DNA from: an uncultured Clostridia bacterium
Lineage (GTDB): Bacteria > Bacillota > Clostridia > Oscillospirales > Ruminococcaceae
Assembly: GCA_947627875.1 (NCBI GenBank)
Contig: CANQXS010000007.1
Location: 1-64,000 of the forward strand
Length of the DNA stretch: 64,000 nucleotides
Direction of reading: 5' to 3'
Below, in pieces: positions 8,121 to 17,642 of this stretch. A program made the position numbers and the translations under genes. The notes under the pieces were generated by a model. It did no database searches and was not told the origin of the DNA. It was given only the letters and a program-made list of their open reading frames with translations. Each line of letters opens with the position of its first letter. Positions within the stretch are counted from its first letter, which is position 1.

Positions 8121-9476
8121 ATGATACTTAAAATCGACGAACAGACAAAGAAAACTTTGAGCGACAGAATATACGACAGCAACCGCATCGACCCGAAATA
8201 TTACCACCGCTACGACGTAAAGCGCGGACTCAGAAACGCCGACGGAACGGGCGTAGTCGCGGGGATAACGAATATCTGCAACGTCCACGGCTACGTTATG
8301 AACGAGGGCGAAAAGCAGAATATCGAGGGCGAGCTTTACTACCGCGGCTACAGCATCAACGACATAGTTGATTCCGTCGAGGCAGACGACCGCTTCGGCT
8401 TTGAAGAGGTCGCCTATCTGCTGCTTATGGGCGTTTTGCCGACTGCCGAGCAGCTCAGGAGCTTCAACAACGCTCTCTCCTTCAACCGCGAGCTGCCCGA
8501 CGGCTTCTTTGAGGATATGATGCTCAAGGCGCCTTCAAGAGATATAATGAACAAAATGGCAAGGTCGATACTTGCGCTCTATTCCTATGACGAATCCCCC
8601 GAAACCAAAACTCCGGAGGACGAGCTTATGACGGCTATCTCGATAATCGCGAAGCTGCCGGTAATAGTCGCTTCGGCTTATCAGGTAAAGCGCCGCTGCT
8701 ACGACGGCAAGACTATGTATATGCATCAGGTCCGCCCCGAGGAGAACGCCGCCGAAACGCTCCTTTCGCTCTTAAGGTTCGACCGCAATTTCACCTATGA
8801 GGAAGCCAAGCTTTTGGACCTTATGCTTATGCTCCACGCCGAGCACGGCGGCGGCAACAACTCCGCCTTCGCCTGCCGTGTCCTCACCTCTTCGGGGACC
8901 GACCCATATTCGGCGTATTCCGCGGCGATAGGCTCACTTAAAGGACCCCGCCACGGCGGCGCGAATATAAAGGTCCTCGAACAGCTCGACTATTTAAAGG
9001 CGAATATCCGCGACTGGAGCGATGAGGGCGAAATAAGGGATATGCTCAGAAAGATACTCCTTAAAGAGGCGGGAGACCGCACCGGGCTTATCCACGGTAT
9101 GGGTCACGCGGTATATACCTTATCCGACCCGCGCGCGGTGATACTCAAGCGCGAGGCAAGAAAGCTCGCCGAGGGGACCCCTTACGAGGACGAGTTGAAG
9201 CTTCTTGAAGCCGTAGAGCGCAACACAGGCGAGATCTTCGCCGAGGTCACAGGCAACGAAAAGACCCTCTGCGCGAACGTCGATATGTATTCCGGAATCT
9301 GCTACAGAATGCTCAGGATACCCGACGAGCTCGCGACGGCGCTGTTCGCAACCGCGAGGATAGCCGGCTGGTCGGCTCACAGGATCGAGGAGCGCCTGAC
9401 CGGAGCGAGGATAATCCGTCCGGCTTATAAATCGGTCGGAAAGCCGAGAAAATACACCCCCCTTTCGGAAAGATAA
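8121..9476 (+). CDS. gltA: Citrate synthase
   Basis: 451 aa from ATG 8121, chosen because AAGGGAG lies 5 bases upstream; an in-frame ATG at 8103 lacks one. It condenses acetyl-CoA and oxaloacetate to citrate in the cytosol. The catalytic triad of the family is present: His242 (HAEHGGGN), His278 (GPRHGGAN) and Asp336 (LSDPRA). Length and motif spelling fit the clostridial type-II-like group. It stands alone between a promoter and a terminator, with no aconitase or isocitrate dehydrogenase beside it, so it probably serves glutamate synthesis through a partial TCA route. Methylcitrate synthase is less likely but cannot be excluded. Confidence 0.92.
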   Translation: MILKIDEQTKKTLSDRIYDSNRIDPKYYHRYDVKRGLRNADGTGVVAGITNICNVHGYVMNEGEKQNIEGELYYRGYSINDIVDSVEADDRFGFEEVAYLLLMGVLPTAEQLRSFNNALSFNRELPDGFFEDMMLKAPSRDIMNKMARSILALYSYDESPETKTPEDELMTAISIIAKLPVIVASAYQVKRRCYDGKTMYMHQVRPEENAAETLLSLLRFDRNFTYEEAKLLDLMLMLHAEHGGGNNSAFACRVLTSSGTDPYSAYSAAIGSLKGPRHGGANIKVLEQLDYLKANIRDWSDEGEIRDMLRKILLKEAGDRTGLIHGMGHAVYTLSDPRAVILKREARKLAEGTPYEDELKLLEAVERNTGEIFAEVTGNEKTLCANVDMYSGICYRMLRIPDELATALFATARIAGWSAHRIEERLTGARIIRPAYKSVGKPRKYTPLSER

Positions 9477-9480
9477 TTTA

Positions 9481-9509
9481 AAAGCACCGTCATAAGACGG
9501 TGCTTTTTT
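9481..9509. terminator. Bidirectional terminator (gltA / GH97)
   Basis: AAAGCACCGTC, ATAA loop, GACGGTGCTTTTTT between convergent genes. Confidence 0.88.
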
Positions 9510-9510
9510 A

Positions 9511-11961
9511 CTATTTATTCTTGGTGTCTTTCACCGCTATCCTGTCGAGGTCGGGGGAATAGCCCGAGCCGAGGGTCAGTTTAACGGTGTTCTTGCCCTT
9601 TTTGAGCTCGGCTTTGAGGCTCGCCTCGGCGGGGATATCAAAGCCCGGGCTCGAAAGCCCCGAGAGCTTAACGGTCTCGCCGTTTATTATAACGTCGAGG
9701 TCTCTTTTTTCGCCCGTGCAGAAGTAGATCAGCATTTCATACTCGCCGTCTTCGGGGGCGTTCACTGTTATCTCGACCGAGTTGAAGCTGCCGTTCCCGA
9801 CGTATCCGACCTTTTTGCCGCCCGAGCACATCGAGCCGTCCGAAATATTCGCCGCACCCGAGAGCTTGCCGTCCTCGCATTCGTAATAGGTGTAGCCCTC
9901 CTTTTCGGAGTCGGGAGAGCCCGCGACTTCGGTGTCTACGGTATCTTTCGTTATCATCACCGCCGCGCCGCCTATGTCGGGCATATCGAGCCTGAGCTTA
10001 TCCTTTGAGGTCACGGTTTTGGTCTCAAGGGCGAGCTTTCCGCCGTCGTCATAGTAGATATATGCGTTATATGAGCCTTCGCCGAGAAAATCGAGCTTTA
10101 TATCCGTAGAGCGCTTTTTCAGGGTCATCGAGCCGATATAGAAGTCGTCGCCCGACTGCCTAAGATAGGTTATGAAGTCGCCGGGGTAGCCCTCGAGGAC
10201 CGTCGAGGAATCCCACGCGCAGGGTATCCTGTTGAGCAGCGGAAGTCCCAAGAAGCTCGGGAAGGCGTAGGCAGAGCTTGCGAAATGCTGCAAAGCCGAC
10301 TCGTAAACAACGGCTTTTGCAAGGCTGAACCCAGCGCTTTCGCCGGTTTTGGTTATCGCGATGCAGGCGGGAGTGTAGTCCATTGAACCGACAACGTTGC
10401 GGGTAAACGGGTACATCAGGCAGTTTTTCGGCGAGGGCGCTTCGCTCCACTTTCTGAATTCCTCGCCGAGAACTGCTTCGCTCGTCATTATGTTCGGATA
10501 GGTCCTCGTTTCGCCGCAGGGGTGAATACAGCCATGGTAATATATCATCAGGTGGTGCTTAGCGCCTATCTCAGCGCAGTTTTTCATAACCTCGAGCACG
10601 TCTACGTCGTCGCTCTCGAAGTAGTCGGTCTTAACGCCGGCAACGCCCCATTTTTCCCACTGAGCGAAGGTTTTTTCTATCTCCTCGGGGGTCTTGAGGT
10701 GGAGATAGTTGACCCAGAGGATAATCCCGACGTTCTTTTTAGCGGCGTAGTCACAGAGCTCCTTTATCCTGTCCTCAAAAACGGGCCAGCCAGCGTCGAG
10801 GCAGCAGTATTCCCAGCCGTTTTCGGCGGAGAAGTCGACGTGGTCCACCTGAACGTCGTAGTTATGCTGATCTCCGCCCGACCACCACGACCATGAGACC
10901 TTGCCCGGCTTTATCCAGCTTGTGTCTTTAAAGAGCTTTGCGTCGGGGTCGGGGCAGAGGGAATCTATCATATCCGAGCCGAGGAGCCCGTTGAGGTCGT
11001 CGGCGATTATGACTGCGCGCCAAGGCGTCTCGAAGCCGTTTTCGACCGAAAATTCGGTTATTCTCACATGCCCGGGGCTGAGAAGGTCGTCGGTGACTTC
11101 GTTGAAGGGGTCGCGCTTGAAGCCGAAGCCCCATTTGAGCTTTGCGCTGCCGCTCTCGGTCTCAAGAACGCTCTTGACGTAGCTTATGTCGTTCGCATAA
11201 ACGTCGGATTCCGAAACGAGCGCCCATTTGTCGCCGATTTTTGCGGTCAGCGGGGTGTTGAATACGCCCGCGTGGTTTTTGAGGTCGCCGTATTTTCGCT
11301 CGACATAGTCGAATTCATAGGTAGCGCTGTAGCCGCCCGCAAAGGTGACCGTCCCGTCGGGGAAGCATATTTCGGTGTTTTCGGCGGTTACATAAGCCTT
11401 TTTGCCGGTCCCCGCGTTTACGTCGGAATACCTGAAAGCGAAGCCGTCGTCATAGAGCCTTATTTTAAGGGTGCAGCTCCCGCCCTCTTTTTTCAGGAAT
11501 ATCTCCCGCTCCATACAGTGGTCGGTGAGGCTCTTTTCGAGGCTCAGGGTCAGCGCGGTCTCGTAGCTGTCGTTTATCTCGTCGGCTCTGTCGTAGGCGG
11601 TTATCTCCTCTATTCCGTAGGAAAGGCTGCAGCCCGACGCCGTGATCCCGAGCTTTGAAATCTCGATGATACCGTCCTTCCCGCTCTCAACGCTGTAATA
11701 GACCCAGCCGTTGTCATCCTGCCAGAAGCGCGCGGTTATCTTTCCCGAGGGCGATGAGGTCGTGAGCTCCTCGAGCGGATAAACCTTCGTGCCGTCGGGG
11801 GCGGTCTTTTTGGCGGAGCCTTTTGTTACGGTTATAAGCTCCTTCGGCTCGCCCCGGGGCTTCTTCGGGGCTCCGCCAGAGTCGGAACACCCGCTGAGGC
11901 AGGAGGTTACCGCCGTGATTATAACTGCCGCGGCGATGATGAACGCTGATTTTCTTTTCAT
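9511..11961 (-). CDS. GH97 glycoside hydrolase lipoprotein with C-terminal CBM
   Basis: 816 aa. The signal peptide ends in a lipobox LSGC (Cys25), so it should be anchored on the outer face of the membrane. Residues about 60-330 are the GH97 N-terminal beta-sandwich, 350-600 the catalytic barrel (WSWWSGGDQHNYDVQ), then a C-terminal sandwich. From about 690 a CBM6/35-like module begins (YECEDGKL...VGYVGNGSF). Asp446 in VKTDYFESDD sits where retaining GH97 enzymes carry the nucleophile, and Glu495 (TSEAVLGEE) is a likely acid/base; this favours a retaining, alpha-galactosidase-like enzyme over inverting SusB-type alpha-glucosidase. GH97 is mostly known from Bacteroidetes, so transfer is possible. 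It lies 54 bases after the 2-TM gene and may share its transcript. Confidence 0.88.
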   Translation of the reverse strand: MKRKSAFIIAAAVIITAVTSCLSGCSDSGGAPKKPRGEPKELITVTKGSAKKTAPDGTKVYPLEELTTSSPSGKITARFWQDDNGWVYYSVESGKDGIIEISKLGITASGCSLSYGIEEITAYDRADEINDSYETALTLSLEKSLTDHCMEREIFLKKEGGSCTLKIRLYDDGFAFRYSDVNAGTGKKAYVTAENTEICFPDGTVTFAGGYSATYEFDYVERKYGDLKNHAGVFNTPLTAKIGDKWALVSESDVYANDISYVKSVLETESGSAKLKWGFGFKRDPFNEVTDDLLSPGHVRITEFSVENGFETPWRAVIIADDLNGLLGSDMIDSLCPDPDAKLFKDTSWIKPGKVSWSWWSGGDQHNYDVQVDHVDFSAENGWEYCCLDAGWPVFEDRIKELCDYAAKKNVGIILWVNYLHLKTPEEIEKTFAQWEKWGVAGVKTDYFESDDVDVLEVMKNCAEIGAKHHLMIYYHGCIHPCGETRTYPNIMTSEAVLGEEFRKWSEAPSPKNCLMYPFTRNVVGSMDYTPACIAITKTGESAGFSLAKAVVYESALQHFASSAYAFPSFLGLPLLNRIPCAWDSSTVLEGYPGDFITYLRQSGDDFYIGSMTLKKRSTDIKLDFLGEGSYNAYIYYDDGGKLALETKTVTSKDKLRLDMPDIGGAAVMITKDTVDTEVAGSPDSEKEGYTYYECEDGKLSGAANISDGSMCSGGKKVGYVGNGSFNSVEITVNAPEDGEYEMLIYFCTGEKRDLDVIINGETVKLSGLSSPGFDIPAEASLKAELKKGKNTVKLTLGSGYSPDLDRIAVKDTKNK

Positions 11962-12015
11962 AATGCTTCTCCTTATAATATAATGTTCCTGTATGTATCG
12001 CGGGAAGATAAAAGC

Positions 12016-13098
12016 TTACTCCTCCCGCATTGTGTTTATCGCAAAAACGACTCCGCTCATCGGGTATATCCACCTGTTTTGCAGGTTGAATTCAAAGGAG
12101 TCCATATTGTGAGTCGCCTTTTCGAGCGAGCTGTCCTCGCAGTCGTTGAGGAAGGAAAACGCCTTTACCTCCATCTCGTTATCGGGGTAGGAGAGCTCGA
12201 TGTCGGGCGCATAAGTCGGCTCGGAAATTGAAACCATAAAGTCGTTCACTCCGCGCTTCTGGGGCATCGAAAAGCTTATGTCGACGTCATGCTCCTTCAG
12301 CGAAACGTCGTGCTCCGAAGAGAAGTTTACGGTTATAAGATTCTCGCCGAAAACGATATCCTCGAGCGCTGCGTGCTTGCCGTCTATGTAGATCGAGAGG
12401 TGGAGCTCCTTTTCGATAAACTCCCGCTGCTGCTCTTGGGTCATATCCAGAAGCGCCTGAAGCTCGGGAGGGTTGATAACGAGCTTTTCCTGGAAGATAT
12501 ATGTGCGGTTCCTTAAAGCGTCGTCGAGGGCGCTGTCGCTCATTATATACGCCACGCTGAATTTGCTCGGCAAAAACGAGCCGCCGGAATAGTTCTTGCG
12601 ATATTTTAAGCTCTCGTTTATCCTGAAATAGTCGGCGTCGGCAAAGAGCTCGCTTTTTGCGCTGCTTCTTAAGGTTATTTTATATCTGAACATCGACCTG
12701 CTGTTGTATTTTCCGGTGATATAGGGCTCCATCACGGCGTAGACCATACCGTAGGATTCCTCCCCGACAAGGTGCTTTACGGTGTTCTTTACAAAGCGTA
12801 TCTTGTCCTCGTCTTTAAAGGCGCTTATCGCCTCGGATTCCCCCATAAGGGTCTGGGTTATCTTCTCGCTTATATCCCCTGCGATGTTGTCGCGGGTGAT
12901 ATATTCGAGCCCGAAGTCGAATATAAGCAGCGGCGGGATTATACCTATCATATTCGAGACTATGTCGTCGATAACGTTTTTGCCGTCGGCGCCCCAGAAG
13001 TGGAGCTTAACAAGAAACAGCAGCGCCCATATCAGAAGCGTTATCGCAAAGAGCAGGAATGTCTTGATCTTCATATCCTGTTTGTTTTTCCTATTCAT
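12016..13098 (-). CDS. Two-TM protein of unknown function coupled to the VanX-like gene
   Basis: 360 aa. Two hydrophobic segments near the N-terminus (about 12-33 and 47-64) are followed by a roughly 290-residue soluble domain that is mixed alpha/beta, with no Cys-rich, nuclease or ATPase motif I can name. With both termini inside, the large domain would face the cytosol. Its ATG overlaps the stop of the VanX-like gene (ATGA, 13095-13098), a sign of translational coupling. The 2-TM plus C-terminal domain layout resembles that of several membrane effectors and sensors, but no family is recognised and I assign no function. Confidence 0.7.
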   Translation of the reverse strand: MNRKNKQDMKIKTFLLFAITLLIWALLFLVKLHFWGADGKNVIDDIVSNMIGIIPPLLIFDFGLEYITRDNIAGDISEKITQTLMGESEAISAFKDEDKIRFVKNTVKHLVGEESYGMVYAVMEPYITGKYNSRSMFRYKITLRSSAKSELFADADYFRINESLKYRKNYSGGSFLPSKFSVAYIMSDSALDDALRNRTYIFQEKLVINPPELQALLDMTQEQQREFIEKELHLSIYIDGKHAALEDIVFGENLITVNFSSEHDVSLKEHDVDISFSMPQKRGVNDFMVSISEPTYAPDIELSYPDNEMEVKAFSFLNDCEDSSLEKATHNMDSFEFNLQNRWIYPMSGVVFAINTMREE

Positions 13099-13778
13099 TT
13101 TTCAGTCTCCTTTATGATACCTCTGTATATAGCCGGTCTGCCTGTGTAATAGCTCCAAAAGTTGTCGCCGTAATCGTAGTGCCACCATTCGAGCGGGTAA
13201 TTCGTAAATCCCGCCTCGGTCATAACGCGGTATAAAAGCCTGCGGTTGTCCCTTACAACGGCGCTGCCCGAGTTTTCAAAATGAGCCGTGAGCGATTTTT
13301 CGGTGAAGTCGTCGAAGCCGGTCCCCATATCGAGCTCCCTGCCGCTTTCGGTTTCGATTATCGTAAGGTCTATCGCCCCGCCGGAATTATGGACAGAGGG
13401 GCGGTCGGGGTCTAAAGAGGGGAGTGAGACAAATCTTTTTGTTTCTGTTCTGAGCCTGTTTTCGTCCCAAGATGGGTTTTGCTCTTTCAGAAGCCCGTAG
13501 AACTGTTCAAACAGAGCAGTCTGGACCTCTGCGGGTCTCCAGGCGTCAAAGACCTTGAAGGTCAGCCCCTTCGGCAGGCGGGAGAGCGCGTCTTCAAGGA
13601 GAGCGACCGCCGACTTCCTGAGCAGGCAGCAGTCGACCGCCCCGGGAATGCCCCGAAGGAAATACTGCGGAGAAATCGCTATCCTGCCGCCGAAATGCTC
13701 CGAAAGCGATATAAGCGGCTCGTCGGTAAAGCTGACGCCCGCGCGGTCCTGCGGCGGTTCCTTATTCGGTATAAACAT
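13095..13778 (-). CDS. D-Ala-D-Ala dipeptidase, VanX-type peptidase M15D
   Basis: 227 aa from ATG 13778 (AGGGTGAT upstream); a longer in-frame reading to 13847 lacks a ribosome site. The zinc ligands are in place: His130 and Asp137 in SVHNSGGAID, His200 in EWWHYDYGD, with Glu197 as catalytic base and Arg81 (DAWRP) matching VanX Arg71. The family hydrolyses D-Ala-D-Ala, either in glycopeptide resistance or in peptidoglycan turnover/recycling. No signal peptide is seen, so it is cytosolic. No vanH or vanA-type ligase is nearby, so this is probably a housekeeping or scavenging enzyme. It is translationally coupled to the downstream 2-TM gene. Confidence 0.88.
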   Translation of the reverse strand: MFIPNKEPPQDRAGVSFTDEPLISLSEHFGGRIAISPQYFLRGIPGAVDCCLLRKSAVALLEDALSRLPKGLTFKVFDAWRPAEVQTALFEQFYGLLKEQNPSWDENRLRTETKRFVSLPSLDPDRPSVHNSGGAIDLTIIETESGRELDMGTGFDDFTEKSLTAHFENSGSAVVRDNRRLLYRVMTEAGFTNYPLEWWHYDYGDNFWSYYTGRPAIYRGIIKETEK

Positions 13779-13865
13779 AACATCACCCTGCAAAGTAGTT
13801 GATATAATTCGCCATCTTTTGCGGTTCCCGACGAAGTCGTGGAGCAAAAGGGCGACTAAAGCAAA

Positions 13866-13894
13866 TCGCGGCGAGCCAAAAGGGCTCGCCGCGA
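13866..13894 (-). terminator. Hairpin downstream of tRNA-Ser
   Basis: TCGCGGCGAGCC / GGCTCGCCGCGA stem with a 5-base loop, just past the CCA end of the tRNA on the minus strand; only a weak T-run follows. Confidence 0.6.
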
Positions 13895-13896
13895 CG

Positions 13897-13988
13897 TGGC
13901 GGAGCGGGAGGGATTCGAACCCTCGGTCCCGATTAAGGGATTACTCGATTTCGAGTCGAGCCCGTTATGACCTCTTCGATACCGCTCC
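13897..13988 (-). tRNA. tRNA-Ser(CGA)
   Basis: 92 nt with encoded CCA. Acceptor GGAGCGG pairs with CCGCTCC, discriminator G. The anticodon stem/loop reads CTCGA-CTCGAAA-TCGAG, giving anticodon CGA (UCG codons). A long variable arm (class II) and the T-arm GTTCGAATC are present. It is transcribed opposite to the str operon that starts about 180 bp away. Confidence 0.95.
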
Positions 13989-14169
13989 GAATCAACAATC
14001 GCTATTGTATCATATATTTTCGCGGATTGCAAGGGGTAAAGCCGAAAAAATTATTGTTTTTTCCGAGAACCTGTGCTATAATTATGTCCTTGCCGCGGAA
14101 ATCTGCAAAATAACCCAAAAAATTTTCTGCAAAAGCCTTATTTTCGGCGTTTTTTAGTGAAAAATATTC

Positions 14170-14198
14170 TTGACAAATTTTCGTTCAGCCTGTATAAT
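14170..14198 (+). promoter_or_regulatory. Consensus sigma-A promoter of the str operon
   Basis: Perfect TTGACA (14170-14175), 17-bp spacer, perfect TATAAT (14193-14198). The leader to the rpsL start is about 75-80 nt. It supports strong independent expression of rpsL. Confidence 0.9.
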
Positions 14199-14282
14199 AA
14201 CGTAGTATGCACAACTATGGAAAGGCGCGGTTTTAAGCGCTTCTCCGCGTGAGCATAAATTTTTGAAGAAAGGAGAGAAACT

Positions 14283-14699
14283 ATGCCGACGTTTAACCAG
14301 TTGGTTCGCAAGGGAAGAAGCCCTTTGGCGGATAAGTCGAAGTCGCCGGCCCTTCAGGTGAGCTACAACTCCAAGAAGAAAGCCGTTATCGACCAGAGCT
14401 GCCCGCAGAAGCGCGGCGTTTGCACCGCCGTCAAGACCCAGACCCCTAAGAAGCCTAACTCCGCAATGAGAAAGATAGCGAGGGTAAGACTTACTAACGG
14501 CACCGAGGTCACCTGCTATATTCCCGGCATCGGACACAACCTTCAGGAGCACAGCGTTGTTCTCATTCGCGGCGGAAGAGTCAAGGACCTCCCGGGTGTG
14601 CGTTACCACATCATCAGAGGAACCCTCGATGCTCAGGGCGTTGCAAAGAGAATGCAGGGCAGGTCTAAATACGGCGCAAAGAGACCGAAGACCAAATAA
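14283..14699 (+). CDS. rpsL: 30S ribosomal protein uS12
   Basis: 138 aa, the usual Gram-positive length, with about 13 extra residues after the N-terminus compared with E. coli. It sits at the decoding centre of the 30S subunit and helps proofreading. The conserved [10 protein letters not shown] loop (55-64) and [11 protein letters not shown] (99-109) are intact; the lysine that mutates in streptomycin resistance (E. coli K43) is wild type here (Lys56). Ribosome site GAAAGGAG precedes ATG. It is the first gene of rpsL-rpsG-fusA-tuf. Confidence 0.98.
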   Translation: MPTFNQLVRKGRSPLADKSKSPALQVSYNSKKKAVIDQSCPQKRGVCTAVKTQTPKKPNSAMRKIARVRLTNGTEVTCYIPGIGHNLQEHSVVLIRGGRVKDLPGVRYHIIRGTLDAQGVAKRMQGRSKYGAKRPKTK

Positions 14700-14857
14700 G
14701 TCCCGAAAATGCCTTAAGAAATTCCGCCACAGTGCGTGGAGTTTATCATATACATTTTAAGTATAGGGTTTCTCCGAGCGCGCTGACGAGGTCGCCCGAA
14801 AATTTTTCGGGTGAAAACGAGTACCAATGATATCATTCTATGAAGGAGGGAAGTAAA

Positions 14858-15328
14858 GTGCCAAGGAGAGGTAATATTGCAAAGCGCGATGTTTTGCAGG
14901 ACCCTATCTACAATTCCAAGCTCGTCACCAGACTTATCAACAACATTATGCTTGACGGTAAGAAGGGCGTAGCTCAGAAAATTGTTTACGGTGCATTTGA
15001 AATCGTTGAGCAGAAGTCGGGCAAACCGGCTCTCGAAGCCTTTGAACAGGCTATGGAGAACGTTATGCCTAACCTCGAGGTAAAGGCCCGCCGAGTCGGC
15101 GGCGCCACCTATCAGGTCCCTATGGAAGTAAGACCCGAAAGACGTCAGACCTTAGGGCTCAGATGGCTCACCACCTATTCTCGCTCCCGCAACGAAAAGA
15201 CTATGAAGGAAAGACTTGCAGGAGAAATCTTAGACGCTCTCAACGGAACCGGCGGAGCTGTCAAGAAGCGCGAGGATACCCACAAAATGGCAGACGCCAA
15301 CAAGGCGTTCGCGCACTTCCGCTGGTGA
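14858..15328 (+). CDS. rpsG: 30S ribosomal protein uS7
   Basis: 156 aa from GTG 14858. GAAGGAGG lies 8 bases upstream of this GTG; the ATG at 14840 overlaps that ribosome site and would add six residues absent from S7 proteins, so GTG is the start. It binds the 3' major domain of 16S rRNA and starts head assembly. The core matches S7 throughout ([28 protein letters not shown]). The 158-base gap from rpsL holds a CCCGAAAA/TTTTCGGG hairpin (about 14794-14814) that could be an S7 autoregulatory site by analogy with the E. coli str operon. Confidence 0.97.
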   Translation: MPRRGNIAKRDVLQDPIYNSKLVTRLINNIMLDGKKGVAQKIVYGAFEIVEQKSGKPALEAFEQAMENVMPNLEVKARRVGGATYQVPMEVRPERRQTLGLRWLTTYSRSRNEKTMKERLAGEILDALNGTGGAVKKREDTHKMADANKAFAHFRW

Positions 15329-15436
15329 CCGGAATGAAGTCCGGAGCTTCGGCTCCGCTCTTCGCTCACCTATATTGATACTGATACTGCGGGGCGGGCA
15401 GCGAGTCGCCGAGCCCCGTAAGAAATGGAGATTATT

Positions 15437-17521
15437 ATGGCAAGAGACGTATCTTTGTCAATGACTCGAAACATTGGTATTATGGCCCATATCGACGCGG
15501 GAAAGACCACCACCACCGAGCGTATTCTTTTCTACACCGGTATTAACCACAAAATGGGCGAGACCCACGACGGTTCCGCCACTATGGACTGGATGGAGCA
15601 GGAGCAGGAGAGAGGTATAACCATCACCTCCGCCGCCACCACCGCCTATTGGAAGGGTCACAGGATCAATATCATTGACACCCCCGGCCACGTTGACTTT
15701 ACCGTTGAGGTCGAGCGCTCGTTAAGAGTTCTCGACGGCGCGGTTACCGTCCTCTGTGCAAAGGGAGGCGTTGAGCCCCAGACCGAGACCGTATGGAGAC
15801 AGGGCGATAAATATAACGTCCCGAGAATGATCTACGTCAATAAGATGGACATTATGGGCGCTGATTTCTACCATGTTCTCGATATGATCCACCACCGTCT
15901 GAAATGCAACGCAGTCCCGATACAGCTTCCTATCGGAAGCGAGACCTTCTTCAAGGGCATAGTCGACCTTCTCGAAATGAAGGCGTATATGTACTATGAT
16001 GACCTCGGAAAGGACATCAGGGTTGAAGAAATTCCGGAAAATATGGTTGAGGATGCCGAAAAATACCGCTCGCAGCTTGTAGAATCCGTTGCCGAGCTCG
16101 ACGACGAGCTTATGGAGAAATACCTCGGCGGCGAAGAGCTCACCATTGAGGAGCTCAAGGCGGGTATCCGCAAGGCGACGATAAATAACCGGATGGTTCC
16201 CGTTACCTGCGGCACCTCCTACAAGAACAAGGGCGTTCAGAAGCTTCTCGACGCGGTCGTGGACTATATGCCCGCTCCGACCGACATCGAAGACATCAAG
16301 GGCATCAACCCCGACACGGGCAAGGAGGAGACCCGTCCTTCCGACGACAACGCTCCCTTTGCCGCTCTCGCATTCAAAATCGCAACAGACCCGTTCGTCG
16401 GCAAGCTCTGCTTCTTCAGAGTTTACTCCGGCACCCTTAACGCAGGCGAGACCGTTCTCAACTGCACCAAGGACGTCAACGAGCGTATGGGACGTGTTCT
16501 TCAGATGCACTCCAACCACCGCAAGGATATCGAGACCTGCTATGCGGGAGATATTTACGCGGTAGTAGGCGTTAAGAACACCACCACCGGCGACACTCTC
16601 TGCGACCCCAAGCATCCGATAATCCTCGAATCTATGGAGTTCCCGGAGCCGGTCATCAATCTCGCTATCGAGCCCAAGACCAAAGCAGGTCAGGAAAAAA
16701 TGGCTATTGCCCTTTCCAAGCTCGCCGAGGAAGACCCGACCTTCAGGACCTGGACCGACGAGGAGACCGGTCAGACCATTATCGCCGGTATGGGCGAGCT
16801 TCACCTTGAAATAATCGTAGACAGAATGCTCCGCGAATTCAAGGTCGAGGCAAACGTCGGCGCACCTCAGGTAGCCTATAAGGAGACCGTAAGAAGGCTT
16901 GCCGACGTTGAGTGCAAATACGCGCGTCAGTCGGGCGGTAAAGGTCAGTACGGACACGTCAAGATCAAGCTCGAACCGAACGAATCCGGCAAGGGCTACG
17001 AGTTCATCAACAACATCGTCGGCGGCGCTATTCCGAAGGAATATATCCCCGCTGTCGATAAGGGTATTCAGGGCGCTATGAAATCCGGCGTTTTGGCGGG
17101 TTATCCCGTAGTCGACGTAAAGGTGACTCTTTACGACGGCTCCTACCACGAGGTCGACTCCTCCGAAATGGCGTTCTCGATTGCCGGCTCTATGGCTTTC
17201 AAAGACGCTATGAAGAAGGCGGACCCGGTTATACTCGAGCCTATCATGAAGGTAGCCTGCATCGTCCCCGAGGAGTATATGGGAACCGCTATCGGCGACC
17301 TCAACTCCCGCCGCGGTCAGATCCTCGGTCAGGAGACCAACAACGGCGTCGCTCAGGTCGACGCTCTGGTCCCGCTCTCCGAGATGTTCGGATATTCCAA
17401 CGACCTGCGCTCCAAGACCCAGGGCAGAGGGCAGTATACTATGGAGCCCCACAGCTATACCGAGGTCCCGAAGTCCGTTGCCGAGGGCATTATGAGCGCC
17501 CGCAGGAAGAACGACGACTGA
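15437..17521 (+). CDS. fusA: Translation elongation factor G
   Basis: 694 aa from ATG 15437 (GGAG 6 bases upstream); an in-frame ATG four codons earlier overlaps the ribosome site. It is the GTPase that translocates tRNA and mRNA. G1 [16 protein letters not shown]2 region around [12 protein letters not shown]3 DTPGHVDF and G4 NKMD are all present, followed by domains II-V of normal length. It lies 108 bases after rpsG in the same direction, with a GGAGC-TTCG-GCTCC hairpin between them that is not followed by a T-run. Fusidic-acid sensitivity cannot be read here. Confidence 0.98.
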   Translation: MARDVSLSMTRNIGIMAHIDAGKTTTTERILFYTGINHKMGETHDGSATMDWMEQEQERGITITSAATTAYWKGHRINIIDTPGHVDFTVEVERSLRVLDGAVTVLCAKGGVEPQTETVWRQGDKYNVPRMIYVNKMDIMGADFYHVLDMIHHRLKCNAVPIQLPIGSETFFKGIVDLLEMKAYMYYDDLGKDIRVEEIPENMVEDAEKYRSQLVESVAELDDELMEKYLGGEELTIEELKAGIRKATINNRMVPVTCGTSYKNKGVQKLLDAVVDYMPAPTDIEDIKGINPDTGKEETRPSDDNAPFAALAFKIATDPFVGKLCFFRVYSGTLNAGETVLNCTKDVNERMGRVLQMHSNHRKDIETCYAGDIYAVVGVKNTTTGDTLCDPKHPIILESMEFPEPVINLAIEPKTKAGQEKMAIALSKLAEEDPTFRTWTDEETGQTIIAGMGELHLEIIVDRMLREFKVEANVGAPQVAYKETVRRLADVECKYARQSGGKGQYGHVKIKLEPNESGKGYEFINNIVGGAIPKEYIPAVDKGIQGAMKSGVLAGYPVVDVKVTLYDGSYHEVDSSEMAFSIAGSMAFKDAMKKADPVILEPIMKVACIVPEEYMGTAIGDLNSRRGQILGQETNNGVAQVDALVPLSEMFGYSNDLRSKTQGRGQYTMEPHSYTEVPKSVAEGIMSARRKNDD

Positions 17522-17577
17522 TTTTGATGCCGACAAGCGCTTTTGCGCAAAAAAATTCAAAAATGTTTGCATAACGC

Positions 17578-17606
17578 TTGCATTTTTATCAGAAATCTGT
17601 TAAAAT
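17578..17606 (+). promoter_or_regulatory. Separate sigma-A promoter for tuf
   Basis: TTGCAT (17578-17583), 17-bp spacer, TAAAAT (17601-17606), within the 121-bp fusA-tuf gap. It would allow tuf expression above the level of the operon. Confidence 0.65.
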
Positions 17607-17642
17607 CAATTTATCAAATGTTACTAAAGGGAGGAAATTCCA

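Noticed and set aside
13095-13778. Vancomycin-resistance cluster
   Set aside because: Only a VanX-type enzyme is present; no vanH, vanA/B/D ligase or VanRS-type pair in the neighbourhood.
15722-17572. Long open frame antisense to fusA (616 codons)
   Set aside because: Mirror of a strongly codon-biased gene; no ribosome site, promoter or recognisable protein.
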